A stretch of 64,000 bases of DNA from an uncultured Lactobacillaceae bacterium. Lineage in GTDB: Bacteria > Bacillota > Bacilli > Lactobacillales > Lactobacillaceae. A program made the position numbers and the translations under genes. The notes below the pieces were generated by a model. The model saw only the letters and a list, made by a program, of their open reading frames with translations. It was not told the DNA's origin and made no database searches. Of this stretch, positions 53,950-62,768 are shown piece after piece (within the stretch, counting starts at the first letter, position 1; each line of letters begins with the position of its first letter). The stretch lies in assembly GCA_945273735.1 (NCBI GenBank), contig CALYPJ010000003.1:1-64000 (forward strand). Direction: 5' to 3'.

Positions 53950-55335
53950 TTATTTAGAAGATTGATGAAATCTTGAAATTAAAAATAGGACTAAAGGTAA
54001 AATTATATAGCCAATTATCATAGCAGTTATAGCAAAAATATTTGGTTGAATTTGTCCAGTTGAAGTAGTTACTGTGAATTGACCAATCCAATTAAATTTA
54101 ATTAAAAGGATACCTGTTAAAATAAATCCTAAAAGCGGAAAAATGACATCGGTAATAAAATTTTTGGGTGCATCAGTTAAAATGGGTTCTTTATTTTTGC
54201 CATAGTAAAACACAATAACCGCTGCTGGTACAACTAAAAATTGAATAAATCGGGAAATGGAGCTTAAAACAATAATATTAGTCATGTTATAGTTAAAAGC
54301 CATTGGTAAAATAATTGCGATAGCAAACGTTATGAGAAAATCTCGTAAAGGGAAGTCTTTTGATGTACGGTGATTAAACCATTGAGGAATTTGTTTTTCT
54401 TTGGCGATTGATTCAAGAATTCTGGGTGTACTAAACGAAGCAGCTACATTAATTCCTAACATTGAGATTAATGCGCCATATAAAATAATATTTTGAATTA
54501 ACGGCTGTTTAAATACGGCAACTAGAGCTACAACTTGTTTGGTTTTAACTAATGCTTGGGGATTAACCATCATTGTAATCACAATAACTCCAATATAAAT
54601 TATGCCGATTATACCAATCGCTATAGGAATCGCTATAGGTAAATTTTTTTCAGGTTTTTCCATATCATCAGATCCACTAGCTACGCTTTCAAATCCAGTA
54701 AAAGCATAAAAAGCAGCAATTGTTGCCATTACAAATACAGAAATATTCATTGGTTTAATTAACGGCTGTCCTGTAGCATTGGTTAATTGATTAATTTCAG
54801 AGAAGTGGTTTGTTCCCGTTTTTAAGACAATAAATAATCCAGCAATAATAGTTGTGAGTAAAGCTAACAGTTTGCCAATCGTTGATAAGTTATTAATAAT
54901 TTCAAAAAGTTTCGGCCCAAAAAAATTAACTGCTAACAGAATAAGTAATAAAATTCCAAATCCTAAAGTAATTAGACCAAAATCGTTATTATTTCCGTGA
55001 AATATTGCAATCACAGTTTTAATCACAGCAGTTGCCATTACTCCCCAAGCGATGCATGCTGCAATAAAACGTGTAATGCCAATGTAAAAACCAATATTAC
55101 GACCAAAGGCAGCTTTGGCATAAGCATAAGCGGCACCACCATGAGCAATATATTTTGCTGCTGCGGCGAAAGAAATTGCTAAAATGGCTGCAAAAATTGC
55201 AGCAACCAAATAAACTATGGGTGCTAAAGTCCCTGCAATGGATACAACTGATCCTGGTGAAAGAAAAATTCCTGAACCAATAATTGAATTGATGGTTAGT
55301 AAAATAATTGACCCAATTCCTAGTTTCTTTTTCAA
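53950..55335 (-). CDS. APC-family amino acid permease
   Basis: A 461-residue membrane transporter of the amino acid-polyamine-organocation family with about 12 helices. Seen: the first helix ending IIGSGIFLSPGSVVSIAG near 18-35, and the segment AAFYAFTGFESVASGSDDMEKPEKNLPIAI near 208-236. It follows a PuuD-type hydrolase by only 2 bp on the same strand, so it probably carries that enzyme's substrate, such as a glutamyl compound or amine. Substrate not determinable. Confidence 0.9.
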   Translation of the reverse strand: MKKKLGIGSIILLTINSIIGSGIFLSPGSVVSIAGTLAPIVYLVAAIFAAILAISFAAAAKYIAHGGAAYAYAKAAFGRNIGFYIGITRFIAACIAWGVMATAVIKTVIAIFHGNNNDFGLITLGFGILLLILLAVNFFGPKLFEIINNLSTIGKLLALLTTIIAGLFIVLKTGTNHFSEINQLTNATGQPLIKPMNISVFVMATIAAFYAFTGFESVASGSDDMEKPEKNLPIAIPIAIGIIGIIYIGVIVITMMVNPQALVKTKQVVALVAVFKQPLIQNIILYGALISMLGINVAASFSTPRILESIAKEKQIPQWFNHRTSKDFPLRDFLITFAIAIILPMAFNYNMTNIIVLSSISRFIQFLVVPAAVIVFYYGKNKEPILTDAPKNFITDVIFPLLGFILTGILLIKFNWIGQFTVTTSTGQIQPNIFAITAMIIGYIILPLVLFLISRFHQSSK

Positions 55336-55337
55336 AT

Positions 55338-56075
55338 TTATTTCCTCGTTTTTGCCTGTTTAATTAAAGAACCGAAAATTTGTTGATTCATTTCTGGTTC
55401 GCTAGTATGTAACATTTCAGGATGCCATTGAATACCGATTAAATAAGGATAGTTATTAGCTTCAATACCTTCAATTACTCCATCTCCAGCTTTTGCTGCT
55501 ACTGTAAAGTTTGGCGCTACTTGTTTAATTATTTGATGATGAAAAGAATTTACAAGAAATTTAGATTTATGAAAAATTGCAGCAAGTTTACTATGAGGTT
55601 CAACTTTAACAGTATGGGTTACTTGTGTCGGATTATCACCCTGGTAATGTCGGTATGTTATTTTCTGACGATAGCTTAAATCTTGATAAAGAGTACCGCC
55701 ATAAAATGTATTAATAATTTGGATACCACGACAAATCCCTAGAATAGGTATTTTTTTCTTAACTGCTAATTTTATTAAGGCAAATTCAAATTCATCCCGT
55801 ATAGGCATCGTTGCTTCTAATTTGTTTAAGGGTTCTTCATGGTAATTATGTGGATCTACATCATAGCCACCTGTTAAAATTAAGCCATCGATTTGTTCAA
55901 TTTGTTGTTGAATAACTTCACTATTTTGGTTTATTGGAATAATGAAAGGCACACCACCGTTTTTTAGAACTGAAATCACATAATCTTCATTAACATAAGC
56001 TCTTTGATACCCAGCAAATGAACCGCTTTGATCTTTAAGAATATTTGCTGAGATGCCGATAATTGGTTTTTTCAT
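55338..56075 (-). CDS. Class I glutamine amidotransferase-like (PuuD-type) hydrolase
   Basis: A 245-residue peptidase-C26-like protein of the gamma-glutamyl-GABA hydrolase group. Seen: LTGGYDVDPHNY near 65, the nucleophile cysteine in PILGICRGIQIIN near 110, and the catalytic His and Glu in GIQWHPEM near 218. ATG 56075 has GGAGGG just upstream; earlier codons to 56114 lack a site. It forms an operon with the permease downstream. The substrate is likely a gamma-glutamyl amide. Confidence 0.88.
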   Translation of the reverse strand: MKKPIIGISANILKDQSGSFAGYQRAYVNEDYVISVLKNGGVPFIIPINQNSEVIQQQIEQIDGLILTGGYDVDPHNYHEEPLNKLEATMPIRDEFEFALIKLAVKKKIPILGICRGIQIINTFYGGTLYQDLSYRQKITYRHYQGDNPTQVTHTVKVEPHSKLAAIFHKSKFLVNSFHHQIIKQVAPNFTVAAKAGDGVIEGIEANNYPYLIGIQWHPEMLHTSEPEMNQQIFGSLIKQAKTRK

Positions 56076-56284
56076 TGTAATAGCCCTCCGTTTTATGTGT
56101 ATTATTAATAACAAATAAACTAAATATATGTTTACACTTTATTTAATCATAAACTTTTAAAAAAATATATGTTTTCTTTTTTGCAAAATTTATTAAATTT
56201 TTGACACGATTTTTTATTTTTTCTGGTAGCTTTTAAAAAAAATGTTAACATTAAAGTAGTTTTTTTGTTAAAAGGAAAATAATA

Positions 56285-57367
56285 GTGCAAAGAATAGAAC
56301 ATCATTCTCCACGTAAACCTAAAAGTCATCGACTTTTAAAGATTTTATTATTAGTTATGGTAATTTTAGGTATTGGTGTTGGAGCTTATGCAGGTAAAAT
56401 TTATCTAACCGCTCATTCTGCAATGAATAAAAGTTTTAGGGGGAATACCGACAAGAATGCCGATAAACGGATTAAAGATAAAGATAACCTTAGTATTTTA
56501 ATTCTTGGAGTTGATACGGGAGAAGAAGGACGTATTGATCGAGGAAATTCAGATACAATAATTGTTGCCGCTTTAAATCCAAATCAAAAGAAAATGCAGA
56601 TGGTAAGTATTCCCCGTGATACGGCTGCACAAATTATTGGTCCCAAAAATTTTAAAATGACTAAAATTAATTCAGCTTATAATATTGGTGGTTCAACAAT
56701 GGCAAAAAAAACTGTTTCTGAGTTATTGAATATACCAATTAATTATTATGTAACTTTAGATATGAAAGGATTAGAAAAAGTAGTTGACGCTGTAGGAGGA
56801 ATTGATGTAAATGTACCATTTACTTTTACTAGTGAAGCTACTGGTGGTCAGACTTTTAATAAAGGAAAACGCCATTTGAACGGAAATATGGCTTTAGCTT
56901 ATGCGCGAATGCGCCATGAAGATGCGGAAGGTGATTATGGTCGTCAAAAACGTCAGCAACAGGTAATTAAGGCAATTTTGCAAAAATCAATGTCCTTTAG
57001 TGGCTTTCAAAATTTTTCTAGTTTACTGGATTCACTATCTGACAGTTTAGTTACTGATATAAATTTTGATAACATGGTTGGATTATTTAATAACTATCGA
57101 GTAGTTATTAATAACGTTGAATCAGATACATTAAAAGGACAAACTGCATGGGTTCAAACAGCTGACTATAATTTTCCTTTATCTTTTCAAATTATTTCTC
57201 AAAAAGAATTACAACGATTGTCAGATAAATTGCGAAGCACTTTAAATTTAGACTCAGAACCCATTAATAATGCTGAGACTAAAGAAAATGCTTTAAATCC
57301 TGATTTTAAATTTGGTGTTGATTATGATCAAAATTACTTAATAAAAAATCTAGATGAAGAAAATTAG
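56285..57367 (+). CDS. LytR-CpsA-Psr (LCP) family wall-polymer transferase
   Basis: A 360-residue protein that joins anionic polymers to peptidoglycan. Seen: a short basic cytoplasmic N-terminus, one membrane helix (about residues 18-40), then the LCP domain with LSILILGVDTGEEGRIDRGNSDTI near 76, VSIPRDTAAQI near 112, VGGIDVNVPF near 175, and MRHEDAEGDYGRQKRQQQV near 215 with the conserved Arg residues. The start is GTG 56285 after AAAAGGA. The gene has its own terminator. Confidence 0.92.
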   Translation: MQRIEHHSPRKPKSHRLLKILLLVMVILGIGVGAYAGKIYLTAHSAMNKSFRGNTDKNADKRIKDKDNLSILILGVDTGEEGRIDRGNSDTIIVAALNPNQKKMQMVSIPRDTAAQIIGPKNFKMTKINSAYNIGGSTMAKKTVSELLNIPINYYVTLDMKGLEKVVDAVGGIDVNVPFTFTSEATGGQTFNKGKRHLNGNMALAYARMRHEDAEGDYGRQKRQQQVIKAILQKSMSFSGFQNFSSLLDSLSDSLVTDINFDNMVGLFNNYRVVINNVESDTLKGQTAWVQTADYNFPLSFQIISQKELQRLSDKLRSTLNLDSEPINNAETKENALNPDFKFGVDYDQNYLIKNLDEEN

Positions 57368-57398
57368 TTTTAGTAGCTAATTAAGGGACTATAGTAAT

Positions 57399-57434
57399 AA
57401 AAAAGTGTTGAATATTTTACTTCAACACTTTTTT
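57399..57434. terminator. Bidirectional terminator
   Basis: A 14-bp stem, AAAAAAGTGTTGAA/TTCAACACTTTTTT, with an 8-base loop lies between the convergent LCP and budA genes. Confidence 0.93.
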
Positions 57435-57446
57435 TATATAATTTTC

Positions 57447-58160
57447 TTAACCCTCGGCTTTAATAATTGAATTAAGCAGGTTTTGCAGCTTAAATTTCTT
57501 TTTTAAAAATAGAGGGTCTTCTATCGGTAAATGTAAATTAAAGTCAGTAAAAACTTGAATAAACAGCTCCCCAGAATTCAATTTAAAATCTAATAAGTGA
57601 CCGCCAGTTTGTTGATTTTCAGCTAAAAAATGTAAGTGAAATCCTGGAGTTCCGGTACCTGAATAAAGATCAGGACAAAAATAGCCAATTGCTGTACCTC
57701 TAATATCAGTTGTTAAATATTCCTTTTGTTTTGCAGCTGCATCAGTCAATGTTGGGTAAGGTGGTTTTTGTGCTGCAATAGCGCGTGTATGTATTTGGTC
57801 AAAAAGTCCAACTAAACGGACGGCAAAAAAAAGGTTTAAGGTCTTTATTTTTTGAGGTATCCGATTTTTAAATGTAGCAAAGTCTAGGTTAGCTAAAGTG
57901 CCAATACTTTGATCATTTTGAAAATGAATGTTAGCAAAAGGGACTTTTTCATCAGAATTAACTAAACGAATTTTACCATTGGCAGCAAATTGATAAACTT
58001 TGCCTTTAATGATCATTAATTCTCCATCTAATCCACTTAAAGTTCCAATTCCGGTATCGCCATGTTCTAATAATTCACCTATACTTAGATTACCTTCAAA
58101 AAGTCCTGAAACTAATTGGGCTAAAGTTCCATGCTGATATAAAGTTTCTATTTTTTTCAT
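57447..58160 (-). CDS. budA: Alpha-acetolactate decarboxylase
   Basis: A 237-residue enzyme that turns acetolactate into acetoin. Seen: the N-terminal TLYQHGTLAQLVSGLFEG, and the zinc-ligand region GFHLHFLAENQQTGGHLLDF near 172-191. It follows alsS by 15 bp on the same strand. Together they drain pyruvate, including pyruvate derived from citrate, to neutral acetoin. Confidence 0.94.
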   Translation of the reverse strand: MKKIETLYQHGTLAQLVSGLFEGNLSIGELLEHGDTGIGTLSGLDGELMIIKGKVYQFAANGKIRLVNSDEKVPFANIHFQNDQSIGTLANLDFATFKNRIPQKIKTLNLFFAVRLVGLFDQIHTRAIAAQKPPYPTLTDAAAKQKEYLTTDIRGTAIGYFCPDLYSGTGTPGFHLHFLAENQQTGGHLLDFKLNSGELFIQVFTDFNLHLPIEDPLFLKKKFKLQNLLNSIIKAEG

Positions 58161-58175
58161 TTAGGGCTCCTAATT

Positions 58176-59846
58176 TTAATAGAATTGATCTAATAACATT
58201 GCTTTTCCAAGTTCCTCGTTATCACTATAATCTACGGGAACTTCGACAATAACTGGACCGTTTTGAGAAAAGGCTTTATCTAAAGTTTCATTAAGTTCAC
58301 TGGGATTGTTAACCCGGAATCCTTTGGCTCCAAAACTTTTAGCGTATTTTACAAAATCTACAGGTCCAAAATTTATTCCAGCACTTCGATGATACTTCAT
58401 TTCTTCTTGAAATTTAACCATATCATAAGTCCCGTCACACCAAATAATGACTACTAAGTTAATCTTTAAACGGACAGCTGTTTCTAATTCCATTGAAGAA
58501 AATAAAAACCCTCCGTCACCGCATACAGCGATAATTTTTGTTTTTGGACGTAATAAACCGGCTGCTATTGCCCAAGGTAAAGCTACACCTAAAGTTTGCA
58601 TACCATTAGAAAATAATAAATGTCGAGGTTGATAACAACGAAAATGCCTTGCCATCCAGATATAATGGCTACCCACATCAACTGTAACTGTCATTTCATC
58701 AGTAACGTGTTTTTGTAAACTTTGGATGATTGCTAAAGGATGACTATATTTATCATTCATCTGCGGAGGTACATCTCGTTTTTGTAATTTTTCTTGTAGT
58801 TGCATTAAGTATTTATTAGCTTGCGGGGCAACTTTATAACCACGTAGTAAAGGATTTAGAACCGTTAAAGTTTGTTCAATATTTCCGATTAATTCAATTT
58901 CGGGTTGATAATTGTGATCAATTTCTACGGGAATATCATCGATTACCATAATTTGTGCATCACGTTCAGCATTCCAGTTTCGGGGTTCATATTCGACAGC
59001 ATCGTAACCAATGGAAATTACTAAATCACTTTTTTTCAAAAGCATATCGCCTGGTTGATTTCTAAATAAACCTACTCGTCCAAAAAAGTTTGATTCTTGT
59101 TCATGCGAAATAATACCTGCGCCTTGAAAAGTTTCAACTACTGGTAATTCAGTTACTGCTAAAAGTTGACGAATAGCAGTGGTTACTTCTGGAGAAGAAG
59201 CACGCATTCCTAATAGTAGTACTGGTAATTTAGCTTCTTTAATTCTTCTAACTAAATAAGTTAAGTCTTCATGACTTGCCGGACCAAGTTTAGGAGTTTG
59301 TAATGGTTTAATTACATGAGAGGTAACGATACTATCGACAATATCTTGAGGGATAGACACAAAACTGGCCCCTTGTTTACCAAATTGTGCTTTTCGAAAT
59401 GCATTTGCGATTATTTCTGAAATGTTGCTAGGATCTTGAATTTCTGCTGCATATTTTGTAATTGGAGCAAAGAGCTCTACATTGTGCATGCTTTGATGAG
59501 TTAACCGCACTAGATCAGCACGTTGAACTTGACCGGAAATTGCAACAACTGGATCACCTTCAGCATTAGCAGTAACTAATCCTGTAGCTAAATTAGCTGC
59601 ACCGGGACCACTAGTTGTTAAAACTACTCCGGGATTGCCAGTAATTCGTCCCACCGCAGCAGCCATAAAGGCTGCATTTTGTTCATGACGGGTAATGATT
59701 AATTTTGGTTTTTTAGGATTTTTACTGTAAGTTAAGGTTTCAAAAACCCGATCAATTTTAGCTCCTGGAATCCCAAATACATATGGAACATTAAGATTAA
59801 CTAAACTATCAACAACAATGTCAGCACCATAACAAGGTTGAGTCAT
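58176..59846 (-). CDS. alsS: Catabolic acetolactate synthase
   Basis: A 556-residue thiamine-diphosphate enzyme that joins two pyruvates. Seen: the conserved Glu of the cofactor site in [18 protein letters not shown] near 50, [16 protein letters not shown] near 440 (cofactor phosphate site), and the usual three-domain length. I set the start at ATG 59846 because AAAGGAG lies seven bases upstream; the frame extends to 59900 without a site. No small regulatory subunit or ilv genes are present, and the budA partner makes it the acetoin-forming type. Confidence 0.93.
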   Translation of the reverse strand: MTQPCYGADIVVDSLVNLNVPYVFGIPGAKIDRVFETLTYSKNPKKPKLIITRHEQNAAFMAAAVGRITGNPGVVLTTSGPGAANLATGLVTANAEGDPVVAISGQVQRADLVRLTHQSMHNVELFAPITKYAAEIQDPSNISEIIANAFRKAQFGKQGASFVSIPQDIVDSIVTSHVIKPLQTPKLGPASHEDLTYLVRRIKEAKLPVLLLGMRASSPEVTTAIRQLLAVTELPVVETFQGAGIISHEQESNFFGRVGLFRNQPGDMLLKKSDLVISIGYDAVEYEPRNWNAERDAQIMVIDDIPVEIDHNYQPEIELIGNIEQTLTVLNPLLRGYKVAPQANKYLMQLQEKLQKRDVPPQMNDKYSHPLAIIQSLQKHVTDEMTVTVDVGSHYIWMARHFRCYQPRHLLFSNGMQTLGVALPWAIAAGLLRPKTKIIAVCGDGGFLFSSMELETAVRLKINLVVIIWCDGTYDMVKFQEEMKYHRSAGINFGPVDFVKYAKSFGAKGFRVNNPSELNETLDKAFSQNGPVIVEVPVDYSDNEELGKAMLLDQFY

Positions 59847-59929
59847 TTGTTTCTCCTTTAAATATTTTTTAGTAAAAGCTGACTTTAAAATAAAAAGCAA
59901 ATTAGGTAAATTTCAAAATAACAAAAAAT

Positions 59930-60430
59930 TATGTACTTAGTGTAATTTTTAAATTACCATCATTCTGTATTTTATTATAAGCTTTATTACTAGCGTTTGA
60001 ATATCGTAATGAATATTTTATTATTACATCATCCAAAACATATTTATTTTTTTTCTAGATATTGATAACTATTAATTATTTGATATACTACCTATGCCTA
60101 AATTCTAACTGGTATTGATTTTTGCCAGGTTAGAGTGGCGATTGTTTTAGTTAAAATATTATTTTTTGGTAAATCTTTCTTTTTCTTTTAATTACATTAA
60201 ATTATAATTTTTAACTAAAATAATGTTTAAATTATCAAGATAGTTATTGCGTTAGTTAGCACTATTTGTGAAATATGTGCAATTCTTCGTTTAGCTTTTA
60301 TCGTGGCTTTTACAATCAAGTAAACGAATCTAGGGATTATTGTGTATTTGGTTACCAGAGTTAACTCTAGTTCTGACCGAAATATATGTCATTTTATATA
60401 ATTTAATTTAAAAATTATAATTAAGATGAT
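59930..60430. other. Intergenic region with a promoter and hairpin
   Basis: TTGATA (60062-60067), a 16-bp spacer and an extended -10 TGATATACT (60081-60089) form a convincing promoter. Just after it, TCTAACTGG (60104-60112) pairs with CCAGGTTAGA (60125-60134), with one bulge. No reading frame follows. It may drive a small RNA or be the leftover promoter of the hydrolase pseudogene. Confidence 0.45.
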
Positions 60431-60479
60431 TTTATGAGATTATTTACAAAAATAGGATATAAAATTGTATAAAATTTAT

Positions 60480-60900
60480 ATAGACAATGAGCAATTTAAT
60501 TTTCAGGTTAATCTTTTCTTGGCAGATTTTTTTAAATGAGAAAGACGAACGAAAAGAAGCAATTCAATTTATGAAGAATTAAAAAGAATTTTTACAAAAG
60601 TTTAGATATTTCAAATTTAATTTTTGAAGATGTTAAATATAAAAATGGTTTTATGGCTGTTGCGCGTATAAATCATCCAAATGCTGATCGAACATTAATC
60701 TTTCATGATGGATTTGATTCATAATGACTATAGTGAAGACTTTTTAAGAATTATGTCTTAACTTTGCGGATTAAACATTCGAGTAGAATTTGTAAAAACA
60801 TTATTAACACTTTGTTTTCATGATCCCGTGAGTTTAAGAATTAATATTCTACTGATGAAATGTATTCAGCAATGTTGAATAATTGATTATTTAGAAATCA
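60480..60900 (+). pseudogene. Decayed alpha/beta-hydrolase
   Basis: Broken frames give EQFNFQVNLFLADFF, KDERKEAIQF, then KYKNGFMAVARINHPNADRT and LIFHDGFDS, which resemble the N-terminal half of alpha/beta-hydrolases of lactobacilli (NxxKTxVFHGGFDS). Stops and frame changes interrupt it, and the nucleophile region is not recognisable. It is a weak but consistent match. Confidence 0.55.
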
Positions 60901-61012
60901 TTTAAAGCAATTTAGTAAATCGATTTTGTAATTAAATTCAATTATTTGTTAGTGATTTATTCGATTATTTAATTGCAAAGGATTTTTACTTTTTAAAAGT
61001 GTATTTTTATCC

Positions 61013-61041
61013 TTGACTTTGTATTTTTAGTCTTTTATAAT
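61013..61041 (+). promoter_or_regulatory. Promoter of the first TrpX-type leader
   Basis: TTGACT (61013-61018), 17-bp spacer, TATAAT (61036-61041). It lies about 30 bp before the leader peptide start. Confidence 0.88.
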
Positions 61042-61071
61042 TTCATTTATTGAAGTTGGAGGTAGTTTCTT

Positions 61072-61137
61072 ATGTTTAAGAATTTAAAACGAAGCTTACA
61101 ACTGAATAACCGTTATTACTATAGCTATTTTAGATAA
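61072..61137 (+). CDS. Tyr-rich leader peptide 1
   Basis: A 21-codon frame with GGAGG nine bases before ATG 61072. It ends LQLNNRYYYSYFR, with Tyr codons at positions 15, 16, 17 and 19 and Phe at 20. There is no Trp codon. The stop codon directly abuts the first hairpin arm at 61138. It shares QLNN with the leaders at 27856 and 62493. I infer control by tyrosine (or Phe/Tyr) supply. Confidence 0.78.
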   Translation: MFKNLKRSLQLNNRYYYSYFR

Positions 61138-61307
61138 GTTTGAATTCATCAAGATGAATTCAAACGGAATTCAAGTTTGAATTTGTCTATGATGGCTTTA
61201 GTGTTTTGTTTTACGGTTAGCCACATAGTTTCTAAGTGGTTAGTCGTAATTAATAAATTTCTGAAATTAATTTTGAGGTACCCACTTAGAAATAAGTGGG
61301 TTTTTTT
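61138..61307 (+). promoter_or_regulatory. Attenuator RNA of the first TrpX-type gene
   Basis: Segment 1 (61138-61149) pairs perfectly over 12 bp with segment 2 (61154-61165), which can also pair with segment 3 (61175-61186). Segment 4 CTATGATGGC (61187-61196) can pair with GCCACATAG (61220-61228), with one bulged A. TTACGGTTAGCCAC (61211-61224) can pair with 61236-61249. The antiterminator TTTCTAAGTGG (61229-61239) pairs with CCACTTAGAAA (61282-61292), 11 bp perfect. It competes with the terminator CCCACTTA-GAAA-TAAGTGGG (61281-61300) and its T7 tail. Confidence 0.8.
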
Positions 61308-61342
61308 AATGAAATTATTTTATAACATTTGGAGGAAATAAT

Positions 61343-62311
61343 ATGAAATTTAAAAAATTAATTACAGGAATTAGTTTGTTGGGGTTATTAATGATGGGAG
61401 GTTGTAGTGCTAAAAAAACTAGTAACGAATCTCAAGTAAAACATATTGGTGTTCTTCAAGTTGTCCAACATCCCTCACTGGATAAAGCTTACCGAGGTTT
61501 TAAAAAGGGACTTAAAAAAAGTGGTTATGTTGAAGGGAAAAACTTAAAAATAGATTATCAAAACGCACAAAATAGCCAAGATAATTTAAAAAGTATGAGT
61601 GAAAAATTAGTCAATGATAAGCCAGATTTAATTTTGGGAATTGCTACTCCGGCTGCACAAAGTGTAGCTAATGCTACTCAAAATATTCCGATTGTTGTCA
61701 CAGCAGTAACAGACCTAAAAGCAGCAAAATTGGTTGATTCTAATGAAAAACCTGGTCGTAATGTTACTGGTAATACTGATATGGCTTCAATTAAACAACA
61801 AATTGAATTACTTTTATCAATTGTTCCAAAAGCTAAAAAAATTGGGATTATGTATAATGCAGGAGAAGTTAATTCGAAGGTTCAGGCAGATTTAGCTATT
61901 AAGGAATTGAAAAAAGCTGGTATTACACCGGTGATTAAAACAGCTAATACAACTAATGACGTTCAGCAAGTTACTGAAGCGTTAGCGGGGAAAGTTCAAG
62001 GCATTTTTCTCCCAACGGATAATACTTTTGACTCTGCCGCTTCAGTCGTCGGTAAAGTGGTTAAAGAAAAGAAGATTCCTTTAGTTGCGGGATCAGTAGA
62101 TCAAGTTAAGGTCGGTGGTTTAGCTTCAATTGGGGTAGACTTTGAATTACTTGGTGAAGAAAGTGGAGAGATGGCGGCAAAGATTTTATCTGGTAAAGCT
62201 AAACCAGCAAATATGCCAGTTCAAAAGCCACATAAAGTTAAGTTAGTAGTCAATAAAGATATGGCAAAAGCCTTAGGCATTGACCCAAATTCTATTAAAG
62301 CACCTAAATAA
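61343..62311 (+). CDS. trpX: TrpX-type ABC transporter substrate-binding lipoprotein, copy 1
   Basis: A 322-residue lipoprotein: signal peptide with lipobox MGGC and lipidated Cys at residue 21, then a type-1 periplasmic-binding fold of the ABC_sub_bind (TrpX) family. Seen: VGVLQVVQHPSLDKAYRGF-like start, VNDKPDLILGIATPAAQSV, IGIMYNAGEVNSKVQ, and IFLPTDNTF. Family members bind tryptophan or other aromatic compounds. A Tyr/Phe leader instead of a Trp signal suggests tyrosine or phenylalanine as ligand. The permease gene follows the second copy. Confidence 0.88.
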   Translation: MKFKKLITGISLLGLLMMGGCSAKKTSNESQVKHIGVLQVVQHPSLDKAYRGFKKGLKKSGYVEGKNLKIDYQNAQNSQDNLKSMSEKLVNDKPDLILGIATPAAQSVANATQNIPIVVTAVTDLKAAKLVDSNEKPGRNVTGNTDMASIKQQIELLLSIVPKAKKIGIMYNAGEVNSKVQADLAIKELKKAGITPVIKTANTTNDVQQVTEALAGKVQGIFLPTDNTFDSAASVVGKVVKEKKIPLVAGSVDQVKVGGLASIGVDFELLGEESGEMAAKILSGKAKPANMPVQKPHKVKLVVNKDMAKALGIDPNSIKAPK

Positions 62312-62434
62312 ACAAATTCGGCTAGAGTTTGGTTAAAGGAGATTAGTATCAGTTAATAAATTTTTTAAGCAGTTACTTGAATGTGAAATTAAATAAGTTG
62401 AAATGTAACTGAAAATTATTTTATGTTATTATTC

Positions 62435-62463
62435 TTGACTTTGCTTTTTTGATATTTTATAAT
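62435..62463 (+). promoter_or_regulatory. Promoter of the second TrpX-type leader
   Basis: TTGACT (62435-62440), 17-bp spacer, TATAAT (62458-62463), identical in layout to the promoter at 61013. Confidence 0.88.
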
Positions 62464-62492
62464 TTTTACATAAAAGTTGGAGGTAGTTTTTA

Positions 62493-62558
62493 ATGCTTAA
62501 GAGTTTAAAGATAGTCTTACAACTGAATAATCGTTTTTACTTTAGCTATTTTAGATAA
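62493..62558 (+). CDS. Tyr/Phe-rich leader peptide 2
   Basis: A 21-codon frame with GGAGG upstream, ending LQLNNRFYFSYFR. Compared with copy 1, two Tyr codons have become Phe, so the set responds to Tyr and Phe in a different ratio. Position, length and the QLNN core are kept, while the first ten codons differ. Confidence 0.78.
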   Translation: MLKSLKIVLQLNNRFYFSYFR

Positions 62559-62731
62559 TGTTTGAATTCATCTAGATGAATTCAAACGAAACTCTGGTTT
62601 GAATTTATCTATGATGGCTAAAGAATTTTAGATTACGATTGGCCACATAGTTTCTAAGTGGCTAATCGCAATTAATCATTTACAATAATTAATCTTGAGA
62701 TACTCACTTAGAAATAGGTGGGTGTCTTTTT
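62559..62731 (+). promoter_or_regulatory. Attenuator RNA of the second TrpX-type gene
   Basis: The same segment order as copy 1. A perfect 12-bp first hairpin (loop CTAG) sits just after the leader; CTATGATGGC and GCCACATAG are kept; TTACGATTGGCCAC (62633-62646) pairs with 62658-62671. The antiterminator TTTCTAAGTGG (62651-62661) pairs with 62704-62714. The terminator is CTCACTTA-GAAA-TAGGTGGG (62703-62722). Its base changes against copy 1 keep pairing through G-U pairs, and the stem is extended to 12 bp. Confidence 0.8.
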
Positions 62732-62768
62732 TTATATCATTTAGTACAAAAATGAAAGGATTAAGGAA

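Larger units (their letters stand above)
61013..62311 (+). repeat. Tandem duplication, copy 1 (promoter, leader, attenuator, lipoprotein gene)
   Basis: The unit from the promoter to the end of the lipoprotein gene recurs at 62435-63737 with the same order and spacing. The leader starts are 1421 bp apart and the lipoprotein starts 1426 bp apart. The proteins are the same length (322 residues) and clearly paralogous. Confidence 0.88.

Noticed and set aside
61138-61307. T-box riboswitch before the TrpX-type gene
   Set aside because: No AGGGTGGNACCGCG-like antiterminator bulge and no stem I specifier architecture. The GGTACCC near 61277 is not in the right context, and a translated Tyr-rich frame explains the region better.
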